The position numbers were made by a program, and so were the translations under genes. A DNA stretch of 64,000 bases from Hydrogenophaga sp. IBVHS1 (GTDB lineage: Bacteria > Pseudomonadota > Gammaproteobacteria > Burkholderiales > Burkholderiaceae_C): positions 372,001 to 436,000 of the forward strand of contig NZ_NFUU01000001.1 in the NCBI RefSeq assembly GCF_002127265.1, given 5' to 3'. Positions 53,968 through 64,000 of this stretch are shown in pieces; positions within the stretch are counted from its first letter, which is position 1, and each line of letters starts with the position of its first letter. Under the pieces are notes generated by a model. That model had not been told where the DNA came from. It saw only the letters and a list, made by a program, of their open reading frames with translations, and did no database searches.

Positions 53968-54909
53968 ATGAACCAGCTCGAAGCTCTCAAACAATTCACC
54001 ACCGTCGTGGCCGATACCGGCGATTTCAAGCAGATTGCCGCCTACACGCCCCAGGACGCCACCACCAACCCGTCGCTGATTCTCAAGGCGGTGCAGAAGC
54101 CCGAGTACGCGCATCTGTTGCAGGACGCGGTGTCTCGTTATGGCGGGCAAGGGCCCGATGAGGTGATGAACCGGCTGCTGGTGCGCTTCGGCTGCGAAAT
54201 CCTGAGCCTGATCCCCGGCCGGGTCTCCACCGAAGTCGACGCCCGCCTGAGTTTTGACACCGAAGCGACCTTGACGCGAGCGCGCCGAATCATCGACCTC
54301 TACCAGGGCGAAGGCGTGCATGTGGACCGCGTGCTGATCAAGATTGCTTCCACCTGGGAAGGCATCCAGGCCGCCGCCCGGCTGGAACGCGAAGGCATTC
54401 ACACCAACCTCACGCTGCTGTTTTCGTTTGCCCAGGCCGTAGCCTGCGGGCAGGCAAAGGTGCAGCTGATCTCGCCCTTCGTGGGCCGCATCTACGACTG
54501 GTACAAGAAAAGCGCCGGCGCCCAGTGGGATGAGGCGGCCATGGCCGGCGCCAACGACCCCGGCGTTCGCTCCGTGCGGAGCATCTACGAGTTTTACAAG
54601 AAGCACGGCATCGCCACCGAAGTGATGGGGGCGAGCTTTCGAAACGTCGGACAGATCACCGCGCTGGCTGGCTGCGACCTGCTCACCATCAGCCCCGATC
54701 TGCTGGCCCAGCTCGCCGGCAACGAGGCTCCCTTGAAGCGCGCACTCAACGCCAGCGCGGCCAAAGACCTGGACATTCCCTTCGTGACCTACGACGAAGC
54801 CGGTTTCCGTTTTGCCCTCAATGAAGACGCCATGGCGACCGAGAAGCTGGCGGAAGGAATCCGAGCGTTCGTCGCCGACACCATCAAGCTGGAAGCCATG
54901 ATGAAATAG
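53968..54909 (+). CDS. tal: Transaldolase
   Basis: Pentose-phosphate enzyme that transfers a dihydroxyacetone unit via a Schiff base, 313 aa. It has [12 protein letters not shown], the active-site lysine segment [15 protein letters not shown] (Lys near 128), [14 protein letters not shown], and [20 protein letters not shown]. The start [20 protein letters not shown] is standard for TalB-type enzymes. Confidence 0.96.
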   Translation: MNQLEALKQFTTVVADTGDFKQIAAYTPQDATTNPSLILKAVQKPEYAHLLQDAVSRYGGQGPDEVMNRLLVRFGCEILSLIPGRVSTEVDARLSFDTEATLTRARRIIDLYQGEGVHVDRVLIKIASTWEGIQAAARLEREGIHTNLTLLFSFAQAVACGQAKVQLISPFVGRIYDWYKKSAGAQWDEAAMAGANDPGVRSVRSIYEFYKKHGIATEVMGASFRNVGQITALAGCDLLTISPDLLAQLAGNEAPLKRALNASAAKDLDIPFVTYDEAGFRFALNEDAMATEKLAEGIRAFVADTIKLEAMMK

Positions 54910-54925
54910 TTGGGAATCGCAGACG

Positions 54926-54959
54926 AAAAAAAGCCCCGCAAGCAATTGCGGGGCTTTTT
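54926..54959. terminator. Bidirectional terminator between tal and groEL
   Basis: AAAAAAAGCCCCGCAAG, then a short loop and TTGCGGGGCTTTTT. A- and T-tracts flank an eight- to nine-bp stem, serving convergent tal and groEL. Confidence 0.93.
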
Positions 54960-54981
54960 GCCTTCTGGAGGCAGGGCGCGA

Positions 54982-56646
<1,665 letters not shown>

Positions 56647-56679
56647 TCAGTAAATAGGGGAAGGGAGGAAGGCGAAGGC

Positions 56680-56970
56680 TTACTTCACGACGACCGCGAA
56701 CAGGTCGTCTTCCTTCATGACCAGCAGTTCGTTGCCATCGACCTTGACGGTCTGGCCGCTGTACTTGCCGAACAGAACGCGGTCGCCGACCTTGACGTTC
56801 ATGGCGGACAGTTCGCCTTTGTCGTTTTTCTTGCCGGGACCGACGGCCAGGATCTCGCCCTGGTCGGGTTTCTCGGCGGCGGCGTCGGGGATGACGATGC
56901 CGGAGGCGGTCTTGGTTTCGCTGTCAATGCGCTTGACGATCACGCGATCGGCGAGAGGACGAAGGTTCAT
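56680..56970 (-). CDS. groS: Co-chaperonin GroES
   Basis: 96-aa co-chaperonin: [20 protein letters not shown], then [20 protein letters not shown], and the C-terminal [18 protein letters not shown]. It includes the mobile loop that contacts GroEL. A 48-nt gap with GGAG separates it from groEL. Confidence 0.98.
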   Translation of the reverse strand: MNLRPLADRVIVKRIDSETKTASGIVIPDAAAEKPDQGEILAVGPGKKNDKGELSAMNVKVGDRVLFGKYSGQTVKVDGNELLVMKEDDLFAVVVK

Positions 56971-57066
56971 TGCATCTCCTGGATATGAAACGGAAAGGAT
57001 TTATTCGGAACGGCACAGCCCCCTGAAAAGGGTGGGCGGAGCCGCCGGTCGACTAGAGGTTGGGTG

Positions 57067-57093
57067 TTAGCACTCAACCCTGGCGAGTGCTAA
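57067..57093. promoter_or_regulatory. CIRCE operator (HrcA binding site) of groESL
   Basis: A perfect CIRCE inverted repeat: TTAGCACTC, 9-nt spacer, GAGTGCTAA. It lies about 100 bp before the groES start. HrcA represses such operons until heat shock. Confidence 0.97.
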
Positions 57094-57121
57094 TGATAAG
57101 GGTGGGAGCGCCTGTTTTCAA
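57093..57121 (-). promoter_or_regulatory. groESL promoter overlapping CIRCE
   Basis: On the minus strand TTGAAA (57121-57116) and TATCAT (57098-57093) are 17 nt apart, and the -10 touches the CIRCE element. The same -35 reads CTTGAAA with CCCTTATC 13 nt later, close to a sigma-32 promoter, so both factors may act here. Confidence 0.65.
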
Positions 57122-57186
57122 GGCGAGATGCTTTTTTTCTTCTGGGCCATGCCCGAAAGAGCGATCGGCAGGGGGCTGGTTCAGCG

Positions 57187-57990
57187 TCAGAAATGTGCAA
57201 GGTAGCCACCGTCGACCACCAGCACCTGCCCCGTAACGTAGCTGGATGCGGCAGACGCCAGAAAGACCGCCGCACCGCCCAGCTCGTCGGGTCGGCCCCA
57301 GCGCCCGAGTGAACTGCGTTGGCGCAGCCACTGCGAGGTGGCCGCGTCCTGCACCATGCCGGCGTTGGTAACGGTTGCGAAATAGCCCGGAGCAATGGCG
57401 TTCACGTTGATACCGTGAGGGCCAAGTTCGGCCGCGAGGGCCCGTGTCAGCGCCTCCAGCGCGCCTTTGCCGGTGGTGTAGGCAGCGTCGCCCTCACGGG
57501 CAATGGGTCCGGCGATGGAAGTGATGTTGATGATCCGTCCGGATCCCTGGGCACGCATGGGCCTTGCGACCTCCCGGCAAAGATGCCAGGCGGAAAGGAG
57601 ATTGACCTCGAGCAACTCCCGCAGGGCCGCGGCCGGCAGATCGTCAAGGGGTTGGCGCCTTCGCTGGCCGACGTTGTTGATGAGGATGTCGATCCGGCCA
57701 CTCTCGTTGACCACGCGCGCCACGGCATCGCTGGCGGCGGTTTCATCGCCGACGTCAAATGCAAGGACGTGGGCCGTTCCGCCCGCAGCTTCTCCAGCGG
57801 CCCGGACTTGCTCAGCCGCATCCTGCAACTGCAGGGGATCGCGGCCATTGAGCCAGACCACGGCGCCGTGCGCCGCGAGGGCGCTGGCCATGGAAAGACC
57901 GAGACCCCGCCCCGCGCCCGTCACCAGGGCAACCCGACCTTGAAGGGAAAACAACGAAGTGGGAAGGGGGCTGGGACTGGCGGGGCTCAT
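57187..57990 (-). CDS. Short-chain dehydrogenase/reductase, gluconate 5-dehydrogenase-like
   Basis: 267-aa classical SDR. NAD(P) motif VTGAGRGLGLSMA near residue 24, DILINNVG (NNAG variant), catalytic Ser in NITSIAG, and YTTGK (YxxxK). The C-terminal VTGQVLVVDGGYLAHF is typical. The closest family by feel is the gluconate/2-deoxygluconate dehydrogenase group, but the substrate is not certain. Confidence 0.85.
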   Translation of the reverse strand: MSPASPSPLPTSLFSLQGRVALVTGAGRGLGLSMASALAAHGAVVWLNGRDPLQLQDAAEQVRAAGEAAGGTAHVLAFDVGDETAASDAVARVVNESGRIDILINNVGQRRRQPLDDLPAAALRELLEVNLLSAWHLCREVARPMRAQGSGRIINITSIAGPIAREGDAAYTTGKGALEALTRALAAELGPHGINVNAIAPGYFATVTNAGMVQDAATSQWLRQRSSLGRWGRPDELGGAAVFLASAASSYVTGQVLVVDGGYLAHF

Positions 57991-57997
57991 CCGCGCA

Positions 57998-58003
57998 ATT
58001 ATC
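57998..58003 (-). promoter_or_regulatory. -10-like hexamer placed for leaderless transcription of the SDR gene
   Basis: Minus-strand GATAAT lies 7 nt before the ATG at 57990, with TGCGCGG between and no Shine-Dalgarno sequence. This is the same layout as before tal and gspC. Confidence 0.35.
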
Positions 58004-58032
58004 GGATGGGGCGTTGTCCTGCCTGCGCGGGT

Positions 58033-60105
58033 CTAGATCGAGAGTTCGGCCATCGACGACTCGGGAAAGGCCATCTCGGGCTCCATGCCGTCGAACGGCA
58101 GGGTGAAGTAGAAGGTGCAACCTTCGCCGGGTGAGGTCTCGGCCCAGATGCGACCGCCGTGGCGTTCGATGATGCGTTGCGAGAGAGCAAGGCCGGTGCC
58201 CGTGCCCTCAAAGTCCATCGAATGGTGCTGGCGCTGGAACATCACGAACAGGTTGTGTGCTTTCTCCAGGTCGAAGCCCACGCCGTTGTCGGTCACGTAG
58301 AAAGTGCGGCCTCCCACAGGGTTGACCTTCCAGCCCACTTCAATGCGGGCCAGATCGCGCGGGCGGGTGTACTTCACGGAGTTGCCGAGCAGGTTGCCCC
58401 AGGCCTGAGCCAGCAGCATGGCGTCGCCGCGCACGACGGGAAGATCGGAGTCGATCACCCATTCGATCCGGCGTTGCGGGTTCTCTTGTTTAAGGTGCGC
58501 GATCACACCTTCAAGCAGCGGGGCCAGCGGCACGGGTTGCGACTCGATGGCCACGCGCCCCAGGCGCGCATATTCCAGCAGGCCTTCGATCATCATGCTC
58601 ATGCGGCGTGAGGCCTTGGCAATGGAGTTCTGGTACTGCAGAGCGAGTGTGTCGGCGGATTCGCCCATCTGCTCTTGCAGGAGGCTCACGAAGCTGGCGA
58701 TGTGGCGCAAGGGCGCGCGCAGGTCGTGCGAGACCATGTGCGAGAACACGTCCAGGTCCTTGTTGGCGGCCACGAGCTGCTGTGTGCGCTCGGCAACGCG
58801 TTTTTCCAGCTCGCGGTTGAGGTCGTTCATCACGTCCTCCAGACTCTTGGCCGCGGTCATGTCCCGCGTGATGCTGGAGAGGCCCTGCAGTTCTCCGGTT
58901 TCGTTGCGGAGCGCGGTCAGCACGGTGTGAGCCCAGAAACGCGAACCGTCCTCGCGCAGGCGCCAGCCCCGCGTTTCCCATTGCCCGTGCGCCTTGGCCA
59001 GTCGCAGCACCTGACCGGCATCCACTTCGTCTTCGCCGGCATTGTCCGCGCTGAGCAGGTCTTCGTAGGAACGCCCGACCATCTGCGAATGGCTGTGACC
59101 ATGCAGGCGCTGGGCGCTTTCGCTCCATTCTGTGACGGTGCCGTTCTCGTCGACGAAGTAAACGCAATAGTCCTGGATGGCGTCAACCATCAGGCGATAA
59201 CGTTGCTCGCTGGCAAACAGTTCGGCGGAGCGCTCACGCACGCGTTCTTCCAGGTCCTGGTTGGCGTGCAGCACGAATTCTTCGGTGCGTCGGCGCTCCG
59301 AGATGTCGTGCAGTTCGATGAAGATGCCCTCCACCTCGCCGTTCTGGAAATCGGGGATGTAGTGCACTTCAAAGTAGTTGCGCGAACCATTGGCTGAGAC
59401 GCGTTCGGCCTCGAAGGTCTGAGTCTGTCCGCTCAGTGCCTGAGCCACGCGGGGCAGGATGTCAGGCAGGATGTCGGGGCGCACCACCTGGCTGAGGTGT
59501 GAGCCCACCATGTCGGCCGGCTTCTTGCCATAGCGTTCGGCATGGGCCTGGTTGGCAAAGCGGCAGATCAAGTCCTTGTCGTAGTAGGCCAGCCGGGCGG
59601 GGATGCGGTCGGTGATGCTGCGCAGCAGGCTCTCGTTGGCAGAGGGCTTGTCAGACATCGCGTGCCCACCCGTCTCCGTGACCGTGCTGTTGCCCAGCAG
59701 GAAATTGCCGTCTGCATCGAAGACCGGTGTGGAAGACAGGCGGGCCATGAACAGGCTGCCGTCCTTGCGCACCAGCTCGATGTCAACCGGATCGGCATGG
59801 CCGCTCAGCCGCAGGGTTTCCACATGGGCCGAGGCCTGTTCGCGCCAGCGCGGTGCCACCAGCTCGCGCAGGCTCTTGGGCACGCTGGTGTCCTGCCTGT
59901 CGTGGCCCAGCCAGCCCAGCAGCGTCTGGTTGAGGTGGGTGCAGCGTTGCTCCACATCGAAAGACAACAAGCCGCAGGGCGCCTGATCGCAAAGGGAACG
60001 GGCACAGAGCAGCGCGGTTTCGAGTTCTTTCGTCCGCTCGCTCAACAACCGCGCGCAATCCGTCGCAGAAGCGTCCATCCCGTCGGGGCAGATAGAGGTG
60101 TCCAT
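58033..60105 (-). CDS. Orphan sensor histidine kinase with three PAS domains
   Basis: 690-aa soluble kinase with no membrane span. PAS domains at about residues 38-148, 158-275 and 300-418, then a coiled coil, HisKA with phosphoacceptor His460 (FSHMVSHDLRAPLRHIASFV), and an HATPase domain at about 565-672 (N-box NLLGNSVKYT, G1 TDNGVGFDL, G2 GTGTGLAL). The PAS domains lack visible haem or flavin residues. No response regulator is adjacent, so its partner is elsewhere. GGAG lies upstream of ATG 60105. It lies downstream of the metK terminator. Confidence 0.9.
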   Translation of the reverse strand: MDTSICPDGMDASATDCARLLSERTKELETALLCARSLCDQAPCGLLSFDVEQRCTHLNQTLLGWLGHDRQDTSVPKSLRELVAPRWREQASAHVETLRLSGHADPVDIELVRKDGSLFMARLSSTPVFDADGNFLLGNSTVTETGGHAMSDKPSANESLLRSITDRIPARLAYYDKDLICRFANQAHAERYGKKPADMVGSHLSQVVRPDILPDILPRVAQALSGQTQTFEAERVSANGSRNYFEVHYIPDFQNGEVEGIFIELHDISERRRTEEFVLHANQDLEERVRERSAELFASEQRYRLMVDAIQDYCVYFVDENGTVTEWSESAQRLHGHSHSQMVGRSYEDLLSADNAGEDEVDAGQVLRLAKAHGQWETRGWRLREDGSRFWAHTVLTALRNETGELQGLSSITRDMTAAKSLEDVMNDLNRELEKRVAERTQQLVAANKDLDVFSHMVSHDLRAPLRHIASFVSLLQEQMGESADTLALQYQNSIAKASRRMSMMIEGLLEYARLGRVAIESQPVPLAPLLEGVIAHLKQENPQRRIEWVIDSDLPVVRGDAMLLAQAWGNLLGNSVKYTRPRDLARIEVGWKVNPVGGRTFYVTDNGVGFDLEKAHNLFVMFQRQHHSMDFEGTGTGLALSQRIIERHGGRIWAETSPGEGCTFYFTLPFDGMEPEMAFPESSMAELSI

Positions 60106-60232
60106 GTTCAAAGGCTCCGATCGTTGCAAGGCAGGCCGAAAAATTGGCTTGTACTCCCATATCGGAACCAGGGACGAAAAATTCAAATTGTTACGACTGA
60201 CGGTGGCGGGGACAGACTCTCCCGCGAAGATG

Positions 60233-60265
60233 AAAAAAGCCCCGGGGCTTGTGCCACGGGGCTTT
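60233..60265 (-). terminator. Intrinsic terminator of metK
   Basis: Minus-strand stem AAGCCCCG / CGGGGCTT followed by a run of T residues, about 20 nt after the metK stop. Confidence 0.85.
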
Positions 60266-60286
60266 GCGCCGCTTTGCTGTGAATAT

Positions 60287-61468
60287 TTACAGGCCTGCGG
60301 CCTTGCGCAGCGCGGCCGCGCGGTCGGTGCGCTCCCAGGTGAACTCTGGCTCTTCCCGGCCGAAATGGCCGTAGGCGGCGGTCTTGGTGTAGATCGGGCG
60401 CAGCAGATCCAGCATCTGGATGATGCCCTTGGGACGCAGGTCGAAATGCTCATTGACGAGCGCGGCAATCTGGTCGTCGGGGATCACGCCGGTGCCTTCC
60501 GTGTAAACCGTCACGTTCATCGGGCGAGCAACGCCGATGGCGTAAGCCACCTGAATCTGGCACTGGCGGGCCAGCCCGGCCGAAACAATGTTCTTGGCCA
60601 CATAGCGAGCAGCGTAAGCGGCGGAGCGGTCCACCTTGCTGGGGTCCTTGCCACTGAATGCGCCGCCACCGTGCGGACACGCGCCGCCATAGGTGTCCAC
60701 AATGATCTTGCGCCCGGTCAGGCCGCAATCGCCTTGCGGGCCACCGATCACGAAGCGCCCGGTCGGGTTGATCAGGTACCTGGTGTCCTTGAGCCATTCC
60801 TTGGGCAGCACCGGCTTGATGAGCTCTTCAATGATGGCTTCATTGAACGATGCCTTCATCTTGGTGGCGGATTCGCTCTGATCGGGGCTGTGCTGGGTGG
60901 AAAGCACCACCGTGTCAATGCTGTGGGGCTTGCCGTCCACGTAGCGCATGGTCACCTGGCTCTTGGCATCGGGCCGCAGAAAGGGCAGGCGGCCATCTTT
61001 GCGGAGCTGAGCCTGGCGCTCCACCAGACGGTGCGCGTAGTAGATGGGCGCGGGCATGAGCTCAGGCGTTTCGTCGCAGGCGTAGCCAAACATCAGGCCC
61101 TGGTCGCCGGCGCCGATGTTCAGGTGGTCGTCAGACGCGTGGTCCACGCCCTGGGCGATGTCGTTGCTCTGCTTGTCGTAGGCGACCAGCACCGCGCAAC
61201 CCTTGTAGTCGATGCCGTACTCGGTGTTGTCGTAGCCGATGCGCTTGAGCGTATCGCGCGCCACCTGGATGTAATCGACATGGGCGTTGGTGGTGATTTC
61301 GCCGGCGAGCACCACCAGACCGGTGTTGCACAGCGTTTCTGCCGCCACGCGGCTGCGCGGGTCCTGGGTGAAGATGGCATCCAGAATGGCATCGGAAATC
61401 TGGTCGGCGACCTTGTCGGGGTGGCCTTCAGAGACGGATTCGGATGTGAAGAGAAAGTCGTTCGCCAT
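60287..61468 (-). CDS. metK: S-adenosylmethionine synthetase
   Basis: Makes S-adenosylmethionine from methionine and ATP; 393 aa. It has [39 protein letters not shown], and the P-loop [20 protein letters not shown]. Human/E. coli-like length. GGAG lies 10 nt before ATG 61468. Confidence 0.98.
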   Translation of the reverse strand: MANDFLFTSESVSEGHPDKVADQISDAILDAIFTQDPRSRVAAETLCNTGLVVLAGEITTNAHVDYIQVARDTLKRIGYDNTEYGIDYKGCAVLVAYDKQSNDIAQGVDHASDDHLNIGAGDQGLMFGYACDETPELMPAPIYYAHRLVERQAQLRKDGRLPFLRPDAKSQVTMRYVDGKPHSIDTVVLSTQHSPDQSESATKMKASFNEAIIEELIKPVLPKEWLKDTRYLINPTGRFVIGGPQGDCGLTGRKIIVDTYGGACPHGGGAFSGKDPSKVDRSAAYAARYVAKNIVSAGLARQCQIQVAYAIGVARPMNVTVYTEGTGVIPDDQIAALVNEHFDLRPKGIIQMLDLLRPIYTKTAAYGHFGREEPEFTWERTDRAAALRKAAGL

Positions 61469-61533
61469 GTATAAACTCCAGAGTGGTTGATCGGCGTTGC
61501 CGGTCTCAGAGTTCGGCGAACGCTTTAGCGGAA

Positions 61534-61561
61534 TTTATGAATCGCCCCGCAATTAGTTCAA
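61534..61561 (-). promoter_or_regulatory. Possible metK promoter
   Basis: Minus-strand TTGAAC (61561-61556) and CATAAA (61539-61534) with 16-nt spacing, giving a leader of about 60 nt. I did not recognise a SAM or SAH riboswitch in that leader. Confidence 0.35.
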
Positions 61562-61589
61562 TAACTCGGCGATGCGCGGATTCTAGATC

Positions 61590-62444
61590 ATGGCCGTGCT
61601 GATTCGCTTCCTTTTCCGATTCGCCAGCTTGCTGCCGTTGCCGGTGCTGCACACCCTCGGCTGGGTGCTGGGGTGGCTGAGTTTCGGGCTCTCCACCCGC
61701 TACCGCCGCCGGCTGTTTGCCCACGCCCGCCAGGCGGGCTTTTCCAGGGGCGTGGCACTGGCCTCGGTGGGCGAATCGGGCAAGCTGGTGGCCGAGCTGC
61801 CGCGCTTGTGGTCGGGGCGTTCCGTGAGGGTTGTCTGGGAAGGTGCCGAGCACGTCGAGGCGGCGCTTGAAAAGCGAAGTGGCGTGCTTTTTCTCACACC
61901 CCACCTCGGATGCTTCGAGGTTGCCGCACAGGCCTACGCTGACCGGTTCGGCGAACGCCAGCCCACCACCGTGCTGTTTCGTCCTGCTCGCAAGGCGTGG
62001 CAGCGCGACATCATGGCCGGAGCACGGGAGCGACCCGGCCTCTTCACTGCGCCCACCACAGTGGCAGGTGTCAAGCAACTCATCAAGGCGCTCAGAGCTG
62101 GTCAGGCCGTGGGCTTGCTGCCCGACCAGGTGCCGCCAGCAGGGCAAGGCATATGGGCACCTTTTTTCGGACGTGAGGCCTACACCATGACGCTACCGGC
62201 GCGGCTGGTGCACGCCGCGAGTGCGCAGCTGCTGCTGGTCTGGGGCGAACGCCTGAGGTGGGGGCGCGGCTATTGCATTCACGTGCGTCCATTCGAGTTC
62301 GTGGGCGCGGGTCCGTTGTCGGACGACGCCACCGTGGCCGCCACGCAGATCAACCAGGCCATGGAAATGCTGGTGCGAGAATGCCCGGAACAATACCTGT
62401 GGTCCTACGACCGCTACAAGCAACCGGTTGCGGCGAGCCGTTGA
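61590..62444 (+). CDS. LpxL/HtrB-family lysophospholipid acyltransferase, first
   Basis: 284-aa inner-membrane acyltransferase of the lipid A late-acylation family. N-terminal membrane anchor (LIRFLFRFASLLPLPVLHTL), catalytic HX4E box LTPHLGCFEVAAQ, LLPDQVPPAGQGIWAPFFG, and C-terminal CPEQYLWSYDRYKQP. It adds secondary acyl chains to lipid A precursors. Divergent from metK. Confidence 0.88.
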   Translation: MAVLIRFLFRFASLLPLPVLHTLGWVLGWLSFGLSTRYRRRLFAHARQAGFSRGVALASVGESGKLVAELPRLWSGRSVRVVWEGAEHVEAALEKRSGVLFLTPHLGCFEVAAQAYADRFGERQPTTVLFRPARKAWQRDIMAGARERPGLFTAPTTVAGVKQLIKALRAGQAVGLLPDQVPPAGQGIWAPFFGREAYTMTLPARLVHAASAQLLLVWGERLRWGRGYCIHVRPFEFVGAGPLSDDATVAATQINQAMEMLVRECPEQYLWSYDRYKQPVAASR

Positions 62445-62469
62445 ATCTGTTCATTCATCCCATTTCGCG

Positions 62470-63405
62470 ATGCCACTTCCCGAATCGAAAGAAGTTCCCG
62501 ACAAGCCCGATGCGACATTCAGCGAACGCTGGGGCAACCGCCTGGGGGTGGTCGTCATGCGCTTGCTGGCCCGCTTGCCCCTAAGTTGGGTGCGGGGTCT
62601 GGGCTGGCTAATGGGGCAGGTGCTGCACGCGGTGGCTTCACGGCGCAGGCGCATTGCCCGCACCAACTGGGCGCTGTGCTTTCCGCAAGACAGCACGCTT
62701 GAGCGCCATCGCGCCGTGCGGCGCCATTTCGTTGCGTTCGCGCAGGCCTGGCTTGATCGCAGCTGGCTTTGGGAAGGCAGCGAGGCCACGGTGCGCGCGC
62801 GCCTGCGGGTGGTGGGCGCCACACACGAGTTGCATGGCGACAAGCCTGTGCTGATGCTGGCGCCCCATTTTGTGGGAATGGATGCCGGCGGAACGGCGCT
62901 TGCCCTGCTCGAGCCGCGCCCGTATGCCTGCATTTACCTGTCGCAGATCAACGAGGACGTGGACCAGTGGATCCGCACGGGCCGCTTGCGATTTGGTACC
63001 GTCCGGCTGATCGAGAAGCAGCAGGGACTGCGCACGGTGGTGCAGTCCTTGCGCTCGGGGGAAGCCCTTTATCTTCTGCCCGACATGGACCTCGGGCCTG
63101 AGGAGTCGGTGTTCGTGCCGTTCTTCGGGGTGCCCACCGCCACCGTGCCTACGCTGCCGCGCCTGGCCCGGCTGGGGGGTGCCAAAGTGGTGCCGGTGGT
63201 CACACGGCTGACGCGGCGCGGCTACGAGGTCGAGGTGATGCCCGCGTGGCCCGGTTACCCCGGCCCGGACGCCGTGGAAGACACGGCCCAGATGAACCGC
63301 AGGCTAGAGGGGATGATCGCGCGCATGCCCGAGCAGTACTACTGGGTGCACAAGCGGTTCAAGACCCGCCCACCCGGAGAGCCTTCGCTCTACGGAAGCG
63401 ACTGA
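62470..63405 (+). CDS. LpxL-family lysophospholipid acyltransferase, second
   Basis: 311-aa paralogue with box APHFVGMDAGG (HX4D), YLLPDMDLGPEESVFVPFFG, and C-terminal MPEQYYWVHKRFKTRPPGEP. Start is uncertain: ATG 62470 (MPLPESKE) lacks a clear ribosome site and ATG 62428 would overlap the previous gene by 17 bp. The two genes may add the two secondary acyl chains of lipid A. The last 16 bp overlap the convergent hydrolase gene. Confidence 0.88.
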   Translation: MPLPESKEVPDKPDATFSERWGNRLGVVVMRLLARLPLSWVRGLGWLMGQVLHAVASRRRRIARTNWALCFPQDSTLERHRAVRRHFVAFAQAWLDRSWLWEGSEATVRARLRVVGATHELHGDKPVLMLAPHFVGMDAGGTALALLEPRPYACIYLSQINEDVDQWIRTGRLRFGTVRLIEKQQGLRTVVQSLRSGEALYLLPDMDLGPEESVFVPFFGVPTATVPTLPRLARLGGAKVVPVVTRLTRRGYEVEVMPAWPGYPGPDAVEDTAQMNRRLEGMIARMPEQYYWVHKRFKTRPPGEPSLYGSD

Positions 63406-64000
63406 GCCAGGAAGGCGCCGAGCAGGGCGGCCACTTTCTGCGGCTGCTCGTGCACGATCCAGTGAGTGGCTTCGGGCACGCGTTCGATGCGAAGGTCTTG
63501 CACGAATTCGTCCAGGCCATCGAGCAGTGCCACCGGCAGGGCGGTGTCGCCCAATCCCCAGATGACCAGCGTCGGAATTTTCACTTGCACCTTGTCGCGC
63601 GGAATCTGCACTGCAGTGGCCCCGGGGTCCTGCGGGGTCGGTGGACGCAGAGGCGAGGCAGCGTAGTAGGCGCAACCGCCGCGCAGACCTTGACGCCAGA
63701 CGGCCCGGTAGCGTTCGCGGGTGGCTTCGTCCAGCCAGGCGTGGGGTCCGCTGTCGGCCGCCATCGCGGTGAAAAAGGGCCACAAACGGGCGAAGTCGTT
63801 TTCTGCGAGCAACTGCGCAGCGTCCGGCCGGGCGAGGAAGTTCATGTAGGCACTGCTGGCCTGCTGGGCCGATGAATGGCTCAGCTCGCGTGCGAACGTT
63901 GCTGGATGGGGCGCGTTGAGAATGACCAGCTGGCGCGTGAGACCGGGATGCTGCGCGGCCAGGCTCCAGGCCAGCGCGCCACCCCAGTCGTGTGCCACCA
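63390..64000 (-). CDS. Alpha/beta hydrolase, epoxide-hydrolase-like, 3' part
   Basis: C-terminal 202 residues of an alpha/beta hydrolase; the 5' end is beyond the right edge. The nucleophile elbow reads AHDWGGALAW, with Asp as nucleophile as in epoxide hydrolases and haloalkane dehalogenases. VIWGLGDTALP carries the acid and EATHWIVHEQP the catalytic His. A cap domain lies between. The substrate cannot be set. Confidence 0.85.
   Translation of the reverse strand, partial: VAHDWGGALAWSLAAQHPGLTRQLVILNAPHPATFARELSHSSAQQASSAYMNFLARPDAAQLLAENDFARLWPFFTAMAADSGPHAWLDEATRERYRAVWRQGLRGGCAYYAASPLRPPTPQDPGATAVQIPRDKVQVKIPTLVIWGLGDTALPVALLDGLDEFVQDLRIERVPEATHWIVHEQPQKVAALLGAFLAQSLP

Noticed and set aside
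61469..61589. metK leader checked for a SAM- or SAH-binding riboswitch
   Set aside because: Only about 60 nt of leader and no recognisable conserved core; a normal GGAG ribosome site is present.

Overview
The window is chromosomal DNA from a GC-rich betaproteobacterium, most likely a member of the Comamonadaceae (Hydrogenophaga-like). The evidence is the protein style throughout, a complete Burkholderiales-type flagellar block and type II secretion block, two trimeric general porins, Coq7, a HrcA/CIRCE-controlled groESL operon, and a short GC-rich repeat of a kind I associate with this family. I recognised no tRNA, rRNA, CRISPR array, integrase or insertion sequence.

Layout. Positions 1-10662 hold the flagellar basal-body/hook cluster: the 5' part of flgA on the minus strand, then flgB-C-D-E-F-G-H-I-J-K-L on the plus strand, followed by an HDOD-domain signalling protein (10676-11875). 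Positions 11904-18905 are the accessory region: five tandem paralogous genes, all on the minus strand, encoding ankyrin-repeat proteins with 1 to 11 repeats. They share a C-terminal block that looks like a U-box (a zinc-free, RING-like E3 ubiquitin-ligase fold), an alanine-rich linker and a conserved tail. One copy is a frame-shifted chimera, and a 675-bp stretch is directly duplicated. This is the most novel-looking system in the window.

Positions 19146-22561 hold queC, an SbmA/YddA-type ABC transporter and a cytosolic 5'-nucleotidase. Positions 22564-34318 are a full type II secretion system: gspG-H-I-J-K-L-M-N-D-E-F on the minus strand and a short gspC divergently on the plus strand. A 90-bp tandem repeat lies between gspH and gspG, and a related copy forms the start of GspJ. 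Positions 34353-40338 hold a cNMP/CBS/DUF294 nucleotidyltransferase, a CobT-like protein lacking both textbook catalytic glutamates, ilvA preceded by a candidate 79-nt small RNA, an OsmC-family protein and coq7.

Positions 40664-42907 are two porins, each with a clear terminator, followed by a ComEA-like protein and a DUF3047 lipoprotein. Positions 44496-53050 are a peptide ABC transporter operon with two solute-binding proteins and an internal M20 amidohydrolase. After this come an RpiR-family regulator, transaldolase, groEL/groES with a perfect CIRCE operator, a short-chain dehydrogenase, an orphan PAS histidine kinase, metK, two LpxL-family acyltransferases and the 3' part of an epoxide-hydrolase-like gene that runs off the right edge.

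Read together, the core genes describe a motile, secreting, peptide-scavenging environmental bacterium. The ankyrin/U-box-like array suggests an additional interaction with eukaryotic cells (protists or other hosts), but that is inference from domain content only.
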